From a virus, in the IMG/VR virus record IMGVR_UViG_3300010388_000177, positions 1 to 32,594 of that record: a stretch of 32,594 nucleotides of DNA; one strand, 5' to 3'. The stretch's first letter is position 1. Every line of letters begins with the position of its first letter. Made by a program: the position numbers and the translations under genes. Below, piece after piece: positions 11,913-21,400 of the stretch. Under the pieces are notes generated by a model that was not told the origin of the DNA, did not search any database, and was given only the letters and a program-made list of their open reading frames with translations.

Positions 11913-13098
11913 TATCAAAGGTTCATATAACTTGGATCGTTTATTGAAATCTGATAAACGATTTCACTTATTGGTTGGTGGTTCAAGGTCAGGTAAAACT
12001 TACGCGATTATACAATGGATTTTAATTTATTGTTTTAAGAATAAGAACAAAAAGATTACAATCGCAAGAAAAACATTTCCAGCACTTCGTATGGGTGCTT
12101 ATCGTGATTTTATTGAAATCTTAAAAGCATATGAAGTTTATGATGTTAATAAACATAACAAGTCATCACACAACTATACATTGAATAATAACCTTATACA
12201 ATTCATATCAGTCGATCAATCAATCAAGTTAAGAGGTTTATCACACGATGTTGTGTTTGTTGATGAGGTTAATGAATTAACAAAAGAAGAAGCAGATCAG
12301 TTGTTTATGCGAACGACTGAAAGAATTATTATGGCTGAAAATCCATCTGACGCAATTCACTGGTCGTTATCATATCAAAACAATCCTGACGCTGATTATA
12401 CACATTCAACTTATAAAAACAATCCTTTCTTACCACAAGGCATTATCAATCAGATTGAAAGTTATAAAGAAACTGATGAAGATATGTGGTCGGTATATGG
12501 ATTAGGGCTTCCAGCAAGAAACAATGAACTTGTTTATACACATCAACAAACTTATCAAGATAATGACTTACTTGTTTCAGATGGTGAAAAGATGATTAAC
12601 ATTTATGATGATGTTATATACGGCATGGATTTTGGCTTCAACCATCCCACAGCACTGATTAAAGTTTATTTCAAAGATGATCGTATATGGTGTGAAGAAG
12701 TTATACATCAATCTTATTTAACAACATCAGATTTAATTCAATTGATGAAAGAAAAGATGGTGCCGTTTGATAAAAGAATATACTGCGACAGCGCTGAACC
12801 GAAAACAATTGAAGAAATAAGAAGGGCAGGTTTTGATGCTGTGCCTTCTATGAAAGAAGTTAAGCCAGGAATTGATATGATTAAAAGTTTGAAGTTCTTT
12901 ATACACGAAAGTTCAGTTAAACTTCAAGATGAGTGCCGTCGATATAAATGGAAGATGCGTGGTGAAATGAAAACAGATGAGCCAATAAGATTGTTCGATG
13001 ATGGTTTATGTGCCGTCAGATATGCTGTTTTCACTTATATGAATAAAGAAAGAAAAGCAAATGATTATGACTTCGATATTGAATTCATAAATCTATAA
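11902..13098 (+). CDS. terL: Terminase large subunit
   Basis: A 398-residue packaging motor and nuclease. ATPase domain: Walker A GGSRSGKT (26-33), an adenine/motif region near ARKTFPALR (55-63), Walker B VVFVDE (117-122). Nuclease domain: GMDFGFNHPT (241-250), YCDSAEP (294-300) and DDGLCAVRYAVF (366-377) supply the acidic metal ligands. The order and length fit the PBSX/SPP1-like Terminase_3 group. These commonly package headful style, which would agree with a circularly permuted assembly. It starts within the small subunit gene. Confidence 0.93.
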   Translation: MKIDIKGSYNLDRLLKSDKRFHLLVGGSRSGKTYAIIQWILIYCFKNKNKKITIARKTFPALRMGAYRDFIEILKAYEVYDVNKHNKSSHNYTLNNNLIQFISVDQSIKLRGLSHDVVFVDEVNELTKEEADQLFMRTTERIIMAENPSDAIHWSLSYQNNPDADYTHSTYKNNPFLPQGIINQIESYKETDEDMWSVYGLGLPARNNELVYTHQQTYQDNDLLVSDGEKMINIYDDVIYGMDFGFNHPTALIKVYFKDDRIWCEEVIHQSYLTTSDLIQLMKEKMVPFDKRIYCDSAEPKTIEEIRRAGFDAVPSMKEVKPGIDMIKSLKFFIHESSVKLQDECRRYKWKMRGEMKTDEPIRLFDDGLCAVRYAVFTYMNKERKANDYDFDIEFINL

Positions 13099-13113
13099 AA
13101 ATAAAACAAACAA

Positions 13114-13719
13114 ATGATAAAAACCTGGGATGATATAACAATCAGCATATGGCAAGAACTTGAAGCGATTGAAGCCGATAATGAAATAACAAGATTTATA
13201 AATCAAATATCAATTATCACAGATACTGATATAGATGAAATCAGATCTATGCCTGTAATTAAATTTAATAAGTTAAGAGATGACTTAAAGTTTATGAACG
13301 AAGCACCAAATAAAGAAGTTGTTGTTAAGTTTGAAATTGATGGTGTAAAGTATGGCATTATTCCTCAAATGGATTTCATTACAGCAGGTGAGTGGATCGA
13401 TGCTGAAAACTGGAAAGATAAAGTCGATGAAAACATACATTTATATTCTGCTTTGATATACCGACCAATAACAAAAGAAACGGCAACACATCACGAAATC
13501 GAACCTCATACATCATCTGGTTTTCTTGAACGAGCAAATCTATTCAAAGAAAGATTGCCGATAACGACCGTATATGGTGCCGTTCTTTTTTTTTCGAGTT
13601 TCGTAATGGGACTTACCAAAGTTTTAGCGGATTATTTGATGGAGGAGCATCAGGAGAACTTGACGAAGATTACGACGACGAAAGCGACCCGAACACATAC
13701 GAAGAAGCAAAACGATTAG
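13114..13719 (+). CDS. Probable tail assembly chaperone (short, unshifted product)
   Basis: A 201-residue protein beginning MIKTWDDITISIWQEL. Features typical of the tail assembly chaperones of Bacteroidota siphoviruses are a helical N-terminus (FINQISIITDTDIDEI), a middle with GVKYGIIPQMDFITAGEWIDAENW, and a hydrophobic helix after LPITTVYGAVLFFSS. The last 20 residues (KITTTKATRTHTKKQND) look like out-of-frame coding, because a better reading frame overlaps here in the -1 phase. A nine-T run at 13586-13594 lies at the changeover. I read this as the G-type product of a G/GT pair that helps build the tail around the tape measure. Its place beside terL, 10 kb from the tape measure gene, is unusual. 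Confidence 0.6.
   Translation: MIKTWDDITISIWQELEAIEADNEITRFINQISIITDTDIDEIRSMPVIKFNKLRDDLKFMNEAPNKEVVVKFEIDGVKYGIIPQMDFITAGEWIDAENWKDKVDENIHLYSALIYRPITKETATHHEIEPHTSSGFLERANLFKERLPITTVYGAVLFFSSFVMGLTKVLADYLMEEHQENLTKITTTKATRTHTKKQND
13586..13594 (+). other. Slippery nine-T run, probable -1 frameshift site
   Basis: Frame 0 reads CTT TTT TTT TCG here, so a T TTT TTT slip site is present. A -1 shift joins the N-terminal part to the open frame that runs to 13877. A one-base sequencing error in the T run would give the same appearance. Confidence 0.6.
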
Positions 13720-13877
13720 CATTTCAAAAGAATTGGGGTTTATATGATATGTTGGCTCGATTGGCTGATGGCGACCTTCTTAAAATTCAAGAATATTATA
13801 AACTGCCAATCAAGTCAGTTTTTAATCACCTTTCATATCAGGTTTCAGGTGGAATAAAAACAAACAAACAAAATTAA
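13590..13877 (+). CDS. Tail assembly chaperone, -1 frame extension (GT-like)
   Basis: This open frame of 95 codons has no upstream start of its own and is reached by a -1 shift at 13586-13594. The fusion would be about 254 residues. The segment contains an acidic linker (GELDEDYDDESDPNTYEEA), then LAFQKNWGLYDMLARLADGD and IQEYYKLPIKSVFNHLSY. This resembles the C-terminal 'KKWGW...L...L...D..K....' module of chaperone fusions in related phages. It fills the space up to the next gene (13891) exactly. It is far better protein sequence than the frame-0 ending, so I consider it expressed, most likely as a fusion. Confidence 0.6.
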   Translation, partial: FFEFRNGTYQSFSGLFDGGASGELDEDYDDESDPNTYEEAKRLAFQKNWGLYDMLARLADGDLLKIQEYYKLPIKSVFNHLSYQVSGGIKTNKQN

Positions 13878-13890
13878 AACATATACTAAT

Positions 13891-14373
13891 ATGATAGGAT
13901 ATTTAAGTCAAAATGGAGTTAATAAGATGTTTAATCAGTGGGCTGATGCCGATCCAAACATCAATCAATATGGTTTCGGTCAGTTGTATAATGAAAATGG
14001 TGAGCCAAAAGTAAAACAAGTTTATGCTGGCATGTGGGTTAATCCAGTCAGCACGAGTGTAAATGAATATACATTACTTCGTCAATATCAAATCTTGATT
14101 TATGATTTGGTGTTTCTTGATGCCAATGGTAATTCAAATCAAAATGCTGTTGTTTCTGATTGTGAAGAAATTGCTTTTCGATTAACAAGATTTTTGAATT
14201 ATCAATCTGACTTATTCATATTATCAGGTGTTCCAACAATTACACCTTTTAACGACAGGTTCGTCGATGATGTTTCAGGAGTTATATTGGATATCACGAT
14301 TGAGTTTAATGGTGAAAGCAGCACTTGTGAAGATCCTGATTATAACTTCAACATACAAAATAATCAAATATAA
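13891..14373 (+). CDS. Probable tail completion/terminator-type structural protein
   Basis: A 160-residue protein beginning MIGYLSQNGVNKMFNQWADAD. It contains a central beta region (YQILIYDLVFLDANGNSNQNAVVSDCEE), a helix (IAFRLTRFLN) and a C-terminal strand (VILDITIEFNGESSTC). The pattern of a measured strand, a 'D..E.A..L...L' helix and a final beta strand fits small tail terminator or neck proteins. Its stop overlaps the fibre gene start by one base (TAATG at 14371-14375). Family assignment is by general pattern and position only. Confidence 0.5.
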   Translation: MIGYLSQNGVNKMFNQWADADPNINQYGFGQLYNENGEPKVKQVYAGMWVNPVSTSVNEYTLLRQYQILIYDLVFLDANGNSNQNAVVSDCEEIAFRLTRFLNYQSDLFILSGVPTITPFNDRFVDDVSGVILDITIEFNGESSTCEDPDYNFNIQNNQI

Positions 14374-15734
14374 TGGCACAAAAGAAAATTGGATTTATAG
14401 AAAATAACGCACAAGCAGATAAGTTAATCTTAAACAACGGATTAACATCATCAGCATCATATAGATTTGAAGGCGGTTCAAATGTTGATTTCACCTTACC
14501 ACCAACTGATGGTTTAAGTGGTTGGGCTTTGAAAACAGATGGTTCAGGTAATCTTTCTTTTGGAACCGTTTCAGTCAATACAAGTTCAGGTTCATCAGGA
14601 ACTTCTGGTTCATCAGGCACTCGTGGAACTTCTGGTTCAAGTGGAACATCAGGTTCGAGTGGTTCTAATGGAACTTCTGGATCATCAGGAACTCGTGGAA
14701 CATCAGGTTCATCAGGCACAAGTGGTTTAACAGGTGTTTCAGGTTCATCAGGAACAAGTGGAACATCAGCACCAGGATTAACATCTGGTTCATCAGGAAC
14801 ATCAGGTGTAAGTGGTTCATCTGGTTCGAGTGGTTCATCTGGTTCATCAGGAACTCGTGGCACATCAGGATCTTCTGGTTCGTCAGGTTCAAGCGGATCT
14901 GCTGGAACAAGTGGTTCATCAGGCACATCAGGTTCTGCTGGCACTTCTGGATCTGCTGGCACATCAGGTTCAAGTGGAACATCAGGTCAATCTGCGGCAA
15001 CTTTCTTTGATGTTTATATTACAAACTCAACCGTTATATCAAGTTTAACAGCATCAACAAACTGGTCGGCTGGTGGAACTTATTCAGGCACAGCGATTAC
15101 AGGAACATATCAAGGTCAGAAATATTACAATGGTAAATATTTCTATGAAGCAACTGCTGATAATCAATGGGTTAGAAATGATTTAACATCAATTGGTTCT
15201 TTGCCTGATGGAACTCAATCAGAGCCATCTTTGGCTTTCTTAAATGATATCGACACTGGTTTATATCGACTTACATCTGGTGAAATCGGAGTGGCTTCAA
15301 ATGGAACAAGGGCTTTATGGATCGCAACAAACACCACTTTATTTAGGGATGGAACTGCGGCATTCCCAGGCATTGGCTTTCAAAACGATACAAACACAGG
15401 AATTTACAGAAGTGCTTCCGACACACTGGCGGTTTCAGTTGGTGGTAATGCTAATCTTGTTATCGATACTTCACGAGTTGCGGTTCCAACAGGAACAATT
15501 GCTTCGCCTTCATTAGTTTTTTCTGGTTCAAACACAACAGGTTTCAGCCGACCAGGCCCTGCGATATTAGGTGTTTCAATTGCTGGTGCGACTGCGGCTG
15601 TTTTTGGTGCGAATTTTACACCAACTTCATCAGCCGACACGACTGGTGTTGTAAATCAAATATCATTTGATGATAACTATATTTATATTAAAACTTCTGT
15701 TGGATGGAAGCGAGCAACATTAAATACTTTTTAA
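14373..15734 (+). CDS. Collagen-like tail fibre with triple C-terminal repeat
   Basis: A 453-residue fibre. Residues 1-70 form a phage attachment-like domain. Residues 72-206 are Gly-X-Y triplets, mostly GTS, GSS and GTR, interrupted once by TSAPGLTSGS (131-140). Residues 230-420 hold three imperfect copies of the fibre motif PS-[IL]-x-F-x-[NS]-D-x-[ND]-TGLYR...GVASNG, ending in DDNYIYIKTSVGWKRA, the usual end of such fibres. The trimer would pack as a collagen helix with a beta-rich tip. The other collagen-like fibre (32070 through 592) shares the same style of repeat and the SGTSGTSAPG break. Confidence 0.85.
   Translation: MAQKKIGFIENNAQADKLILNNGLTSSASYRFEGGSNVDFTLPPTDGLSGWALKTDGSGNLSFGTVSVNTSSGSSGTSGSSGTRGTSGSSGTSGSSGSNGTSGSSGTRGTSGSSGTSGLTGVSGSSGTSGTSAPGLTSGSSGTSGVSGSSGSSGSSGSSGTRGTSGSSGSSGSSGSAGTSGSSGTSGSAGTSGSAGTSGSSGTSGQSAATFFDVYITNSTVISSLTASTNWSAGGTYSGTAITGTYQGQKYYNGKYFYEATADNQWVRNDLTSIGSLPDGTQSEPSLAFLNDIDTGLYRLTSGEIGVASNGTRALWIATNTTLFRDGTAAFPGIGFQNDTNTGIYRSASDTLAVSVGGNANLVIDTSRVAVPTGTIASPSLVFSGSNTTGFSRPGPAILGVSIAGATAAVFGANFTPTSSADTTGVVNQISFDDNYIYIKTSVGWKRATLNTF
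14586..14990 (+). repeat. Low-complexity collagen-coding repeat (Gly-X-Y)
   Basis: About 405 bases of nine-base and longer repeats such as GGAACATCAGGT and GGTTCATCAGGA encoding GTS/GSS triplets. Such DNA recombines easily, so copy number may differ between isolates or be collapsed in assembly. Confidence 0.85.
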
Positions 15735-15737
15735 TAT

Positions 15738-16355
15738 ATGGCATACTTAAACCCACAATATAATGGTAAGGTCGGAGTTTATAGAACAAACGAAATTGAA
15801 AGGTTTGGAACAGCACCTGTTTCTTATGATATTTATGCTGATGAATATTTCGCATTTAAATTTACAGCAACAGCAAAATTAGCCACATCACCATTACAAA
15901 CAGCATTTGTATATTATAGTTCTATAAGTGGTGTTCCAACAGGTTATTATGTTCCAAACATAGCAATCAACAATTCTGCCTTAAACGAGCCATCAACAAT
16001 TAGTATATCTGGCTCACCATCTATACCAGCGCTTTATGAACTTAATTCATTATCTTGGGGTGGTTTTAATAATTATCTTGGAGTTGCCAAACAAATCGCA
16101 GAATTTGCTGGAAGTGGAAATTGGAACTTTACCGTTGGTTCTTCACCGCCAACAAACACTGAAACAGATCAAACTGACCTTACGATCGGTAATAGTTATT
16201 GGTTTATATCAAGGTGGAGTGGTGCCAGTTTTAATTTACAAACAACATACCCAGCATATGGTTCAGCATATCAAACAACTTGTAAAGTTATAAGAGGTGG
16301 CGTCTGGGCGACAGCAAGCACATCGGCATATTTTAACTTTCAAAATATTTCATAA
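15738..16355 (+). CDS. Putative tail appendage protein (205 aa)
   Basis: A 205-residue, Ser/Thr/Asn-rich beta protein with no recognised family. It contains YYSSISGVPTGYYVPNIAINNS, reminiscent of the 'G-x-P-T' loop in the tip domain of the fibre at 1-592, and a Trp-rich second half (NSLSWGGFNNYLG, NSYWFISRWSGASF). It starts 3 bases after the collagen-like fibre, so it may be a partner or tip of that fibre. Structural role inferred from composition and neighbours. Confidence 0.5.
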   Translation: MAYLNPQYNGKVGVYRTNEIERFGTAPVSYDIYADEYFAFKFTATAKLATSPLQTAFVYYSSISGVPTGYYVPNIAINNSALNEPSTISISGSPSIPALYELNSLSWGGFNNYLGVAKQIAEFAGSGNWNFTVGSSPPTNTETDQTDLTIGNSYWFISRWSGASFNLQTTYPAYGSAYQTTCKVIRGGVWATASTSAYFNFQNIS

Positions 16356-16369
16356 AATAAAAATATTAT

Positions 16370-16864
16370 ATGAACGAACTGGAAATTATATTAAGAAACA
16401 CTTACAATCAGTGGGGTAAAGAAACCGTTATCGCAATTCAAAAGAAGATTGATAGTTATAAACTGAACTATACAGGCACATTAAAGAAGTCAGTTCAGTT
16501 TATTCCTGGTGCTGATTTAAGTAATTTAGGTCAAGTTATTATCGCACCACCTGCTGATAAGTATGCTGACTTTATGGATCAAGGTGTAAGTGGAACTGAA
16601 ATAAAAAGAAATTCACCTTACAAATTCAAAGGCACACCGAAAACAATTGGTGGGATGGCTTTTTATCTTAAACCTTGGGCGACTTCAAAAGGATTAAATC
16701 CGTGGGCTGTGGCTCATTCAATGGCAAAGAAAGGTATAAAGGCACGCCCGTTCTTTAAGTCAGTTATAGAAGCAAGAACACCGATGCTTGGTGAAATGTG
16801 GGCTGATGCCGAAAAAGAATATCTTGAAAGTATGGTTGCGAAATTTAATGCGAGCAAACAATAA
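16370..16864 (+). CDS. HK97 gp10-like neck/tail completion protein
   Basis: A 164-residue protein with the HK97-gp10 family pattern. A helical N-terminus (IILRNTYNQWGKETVIAIQKK) precedes TGTLKKSVQFIP, then YADFMDQGVSGTE (64-76) marking the 'Y..F...G..' core, and ARPFFKSVIEA near the C-terminus. Members join head and tail or end the tail tube. The 50-base spacer after it contains no clear signal. Assignment is good by motif order; the exact position in the virion is unknown. Confidence 0.7.
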   Translation: MNELEIILRNTYNQWGKETVIAIQKKIDSYKLNYTGTLKKSVQFIPGADLSNLGQVIIAPPADKYADFMDQGVSGTEIKRNSPYKFKGTPKTIGGMAFYLKPWATSKGLNPWAVAHSMAKKGIKARPFFKSVIEARTPMLGEMWADAEKEYLESMVAKFNASKQ

Positions 16865-16914
16865 ACAACAAACCTTTCATAAAACATATTCTATAAAGAT
16901 AAAGCAAAAAGAAT

Positions 16915-18414
16915 ATGGCTATTTCAATTATAAGTAATTTCACATCAGGTAAATATTATCCAACATCAAATCCGATAAATATAACCATCGACAGCAATAA
17001 TTCTGGTAAATGTAATTTCAGATATATCTGTGATATCTATGTTAATAATGTAAAAGTGTTTTCAGATAAGTTGTTTCCAGATCCTCAAACAGGATATGGC
17101 TTCTTTCAAATCAGTCGAGTTTTACAAGATTACACAAAAACATATTTACCACCAACAAGTTCGCAAATATTTAATAATGCTGTTGATGCCAGTGCGCCGA
17201 CTTCATTGTTTCAAGTTGCTTGTAAGTTCGGTGAAGAATATGATAACTCAACAAATTGTGATGGCACGGTTCTTCAATATCAAAATTTAATTACATCAGC
17301 AACATTTTCTGCTTATCAAGGTGTTTTTGATTATGAAGATTTTCCTTCTTATACTTATACAAAATATCTTGTTGGAACTTCATCAACAAACACATCAACA
17401 AAGTTTTTAACTAATTCACCTCGTGAAGTTGAATTAACTTATAACGACACTTATTATCTTGACTTTTTATCAAACGCAACACCAGCCACAACGAACTGGT
17501 CGCTTGCTGTTGATTTAACTTACTATGATGGTTCAGATGTTGCTTTGACTATTCCTTCAACAAACTTATCAGCAAGAAAAAGATTTAGATTACATGTTGG
17601 CCCATATGATATCAATAAATATTACGCAACACCTGTAATCAATCAGTCAGTTTCATCATATAGTGTTTATCTTAAATTTGGCTCGAATATCATTTCAGAA
17701 ACATTTACTTTCAAAGTAAGAGATCCGAAAACATTTCAAACAAGAATTGGTTTTGTTGGTGCTTTGGGTGGCATCGAACACTTTACTTTCTTTCATAGAA
17801 ACAATAAGAAGATTGATATCGAAAGAAAAACATATGAAAAAACATTACAAGCAAATTCAGGTGGTGCTTGGAAGTATGCTGTTGGTGATCGAGGAACAAC
17901 AACATATAAAGTTAATGCCACTGAAAAGCATCTTGTTTCAACTTATTGTGATCGTGCTTCTTCTGATTGGTTATACGAAATGTGGTTATCACCAGAAGTT
18001 TTCACTTATAAACGACCTGAATTAAAAACAACAAGAATATATGACGAACTTGGAACATACGATCCAATTCAACCATCAGCAACAAAAATCCTTCTTTGGG
18101 TTAATGATGTTGATGATTTAAGTGTTGGTGATTATATTATGGTTCTTCCTGAATTCGTTGATGGTTATGTTGAATTTATCGGAAGATTTCAAATTCAATC
18201 AATTACTGGAAACATTGTTGATATCGGTGCGACTTATGGTTCATACTTTCCACCAAAAGAATTATGTGCTTTCATTTATAAAGATACAACATTTGAAAGA
18301 TTACCGATTGTTATATCTGATAATTCAATCGATGTTAAACAAAAAATAAGTAAGCCAATTGAATATGCGTTAAACTATACAATGGCTTATTCGAAAAATA
18401 CATTAAAAGGATAA
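16915..18414 (+). CDS. Baseplate/distal tail structural protein (499 aa)
   Basis: A 499-residue, mostly beta protein. It starts with a fibronectin-like strand set (ISNFTSGKYYPTSNPINITI). It contains VRDPKTFQTRIGFVGALGGIEHFTF (around 270-295), a phrase typical of the distal tail or hub proteins of Bacteroidota siphoviruses, then KKIDIERKTYEKTL and YCDRASSDWLYEMWLSPEVF. Its stop overlaps the start of the 1253-residue protein (TAATG at 18412-18416), so the two are made together and probably form one baseplate complex. Family inference from pattern and order. Confidence 0.55.
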   Translation: MAISIISNFTSGKYYPTSNPINITIDSNNSGKCNFRYICDIYVNNVKVFSDKLFPDPQTGYGFFQISRVLQDYTKTYLPPTSSQIFNNAVDASAPTSLFQVACKFGEEYDNSTNCDGTVLQYQNLITSATFSAYQGVFDYEDFPSYTYTKYLVGTSSTNTSTKFLTNSPREVELTYNDTYYLDFLSNATPATTNWSLAVDLTYYDGSDVALTIPSTNLSARKRFRLHVGPYDINKYYATPVINQSVSSYSVYLKFGSNIISETFTFKVRDPKTFQTRIGFVGALGGIEHFTFFHRNNKKIDIERKTYEKTLQANSGGAWKYAVGDRGTTTYKVNATEKHLVSTYCDRASSDWLYEMWLSPEVFTYKRPELKTTRIYDELGTYDPIQPSATKILLWVNDVDDLSVGDYIMVLPEFVDGYVEFIGRFQIQSITGNIVDIGATYGSYFPPKELCAFIYKDTTFERLPIVISDNSIDVKQKISKPIEYALNYTMAYSKNTLKG

Positions 18415-21400
18415 TGATTAAAACTCAATTAGTAATATTTCACAGGCCAAACAATGGTAATATAAGCACTGGAAGCGTTGATTATACATCAAGTTATTCT
18501 TTAAGAACATTAGGAAACTATAATTCACCTGTTTCACAAACTTCACAAAAATATACAATTCCTGCTGGGCCTCAATCAGGTCAAGGTTTATCAATTGACT
18601 TATATGATGATGTTCCAATTCCAATTACATTTTCAATTCTTGATATTCGTGAGCCAGATAAAAGAAAAACATCTTGGTCGAAAACGATAACTATTCCTGG
18701 AACAAAGAATAACAACAGAATATTTTCACACATCTATGAAATCGGTCAAGATGGTTGGATTACAATTGGCGGTCAATCTTTATACGAAGGTTTCAATCCA
18801 AACTTGGCAAAAGAAATCATTTTACTTAATGATGGAATTCAAGTTTTGAAAGGTAATCTTCAAATGAAAAAGATTAAGCGTGATAAGAACGGAAACATCG
18901 AATATGAAGTTGCCTTAAATGGTGATTTAACTTCTTTATTCTATGATGTTGGAACAACAAAACTTGCTGACCTTGATTTCAGTGAGTGGGATCACGATTG
19001 GTCGAAAGAAACAATTGAAAATTCTTGGAAAGGTTTGCTTCAAAAGGCAAACAACGGATCAACATATTCAATTACAAATGGTTCAAGTAAATCAATTAAG
19101 TCATTGTATAGAGATCCTAAAACAGGAAGATTAGGAATTGAAACTTATACAGCACACGGCTTGCTTGAAGATGATTGGGTTTTTCTTGATTTGAAAACAG
19201 ATGTTTCTGGTTCAGAAGCACTTAACGCCGCAAAAGGTGAGTTCATCATAACCGAAAGAACATCACTTTATAAGTTTGTTGTGAATTACTTTTATCCTGT
19301 TATCTTAATGAGTTCAGGTTCAACGGTTAATCTTCCAGCAGGATCTGTATGTTATAAAAGAACAGCCAATGGTGTTGGTTATATTTATCCTATGATTTCT
19401 TGGGGTGAAGAATATGATTACAACTCATTTGCCGTAAGTTCGTTCGTGCCTGGTTTCTATGTTAAAGAAATCTTTGATAAGATAATGAAAGAAACAAAAT
19501 CAACTTATGAAAGCACTTTCTTAAATAGTCAATTCTTTAAAAGATTATTTGTTATTCAAAAGAAAACATCTTATGACTTAAATCCTTCTGATATTCAAAA
19601 CAGAAGATTTCTTGTTGGAACAACGCAGTCATATTTAACTGGTGCTTCTTATCGTGCCGTTCAGAATTGGTATAATCCTAATTTTGCTAATCCAGACACG
19701 ACGGCAACGGCTTCTTTATTTCCTTCAACATTAAGTTTGAATATGCCTTTCAAATCAGAAAAAGGTGTTGGCTTAACGGTTTCATATTACGACTATGGTT
19801 TAACATCATCAAACATTTATGGCAACTGGGATCAGTCAGTTTATTCTTGGAAGGTTCAAGATACTGGTGAATATAGATTATCAGCCAATATAAGATTATC
19901 AGCGTGGATTGATATGAACGGTTATGATGGTTCGCCTGCTGATGGAACAGCAAGTTTTACATTAAATGATCCAAAGTATGTTTATTATACTGGGCCTTCT
20001 TATTGGGCGCCAAGTGGGCCTGTTGGAAGCAACGCAACAGGTATGGCAATCAAAGCAAAGATAATGCGAAGAAGAAATGGTTTCGTTTCTGAAATCGGAA
20101 CAAACACAACAAGTTTAGTAATGAACTCAAATTCAAGTTGGCCTAATTCAAACTGGAAATATTTTGGTCGTTATCAGCCAACAACTTGGGAAAACTTATC
20201 ATTAAACATTACATCAACAAGCACTTACTTTGCTGAAAATGATGAAGTGTGGATTGAACTTTCACATTTCGTTCAAGCAAGGCCAGGTTCTTGGTATTCA
20301 AATCAAGGAAGAACAACAGGAATTGCTTTCTATGAGTGGTATAATCCGCCAGGGTCAGATGATCCGCCAGAAACTTATGATATCAATGGTGAATTTTATT
20401 ACAAGGTTGAAGCAGGTTCATTTGTTGTTAATGATCCTTCACCTAAATCAACAGAAGGTTCAGTTATGAGATCTTCAAATGCTTTGCCAAAAGATATGGC
20501 TTGTAAGGACTTTCTTCTTGCGATTATTAAATCTTTTAATCTTCACATTGAAGGTGATAAGCAAATTGAAAGAAAATATTACATTGAACCTCGTGATGAA
20601 TATTATAAAACTGGTTCAGGTGGTTTAACTGACTATGTTGATTGGAGCAACAAGATTGACGAAACATCAATTGATATTATTCCAATGGGCGAACTTATTG
20701 CCAAGTATTATACATTTCAAAACAAACCTGAAAATGATTACTGGAACAAAAAGTTCAAAGAAGATCGTGGTCGTGATTACATGTCTTATACAAAAGAAAT
20801 TGAAAATGATTTCTTAAAGAACGAAAGTAAGATTGAAATTCCTTTTGGTTCAACCGTGATGATTAACAATCCATCAGATACTGATATTGTTATGCCTGCG
20901 ATTTTACAAAAAGAAAGTAATGCGAACAAACCAGTTTCGAATTCATTACCAAGAATGCTTATTTATGGTGGTTTAAGGCCATATACGGCACAAAGAGGTG
21001 GTGTGTTAGGTAAAGTATCATCAGCAAACGGATCAGCGATTGGATGGGAGTTATTATCGTCATCACAATCAACAACTATATCAGCAAGTTCATCTGCTTA
21101 TCCGCAATATCCTTATGCTGGAACGGTTGATAATCCAATCGATCCAATTTATGATATTAACTGGTATAATATGGAAGTTGGTGATTTCGTTTATTGGGAT
21201 ATGGCTCGATGGACTAATGAAAACTTATACAACAAATATTGGTCGAACTTTATCAGAGAAGTAAGTGATCCAGCATCAAAAGTAATTTCTGCTGATATGC
21301 GATTAACAGCAAAAGATATTTATGAACTTGATTTCAGAAAGATTTATGTTATCGATAATAATTATTTAAGATTACAAAAGATAATTGATTACGATCCAGT

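Noticed and set aside
14348-14962. Long minus-strand open frame opposite the collagen-like fibre
   Set aside because: It is the mirror of the Gly-X-Y repeat and reads as an artificial Pro/Asp/Glu/Val repeat. The plus-strand fibre explains the DNA.
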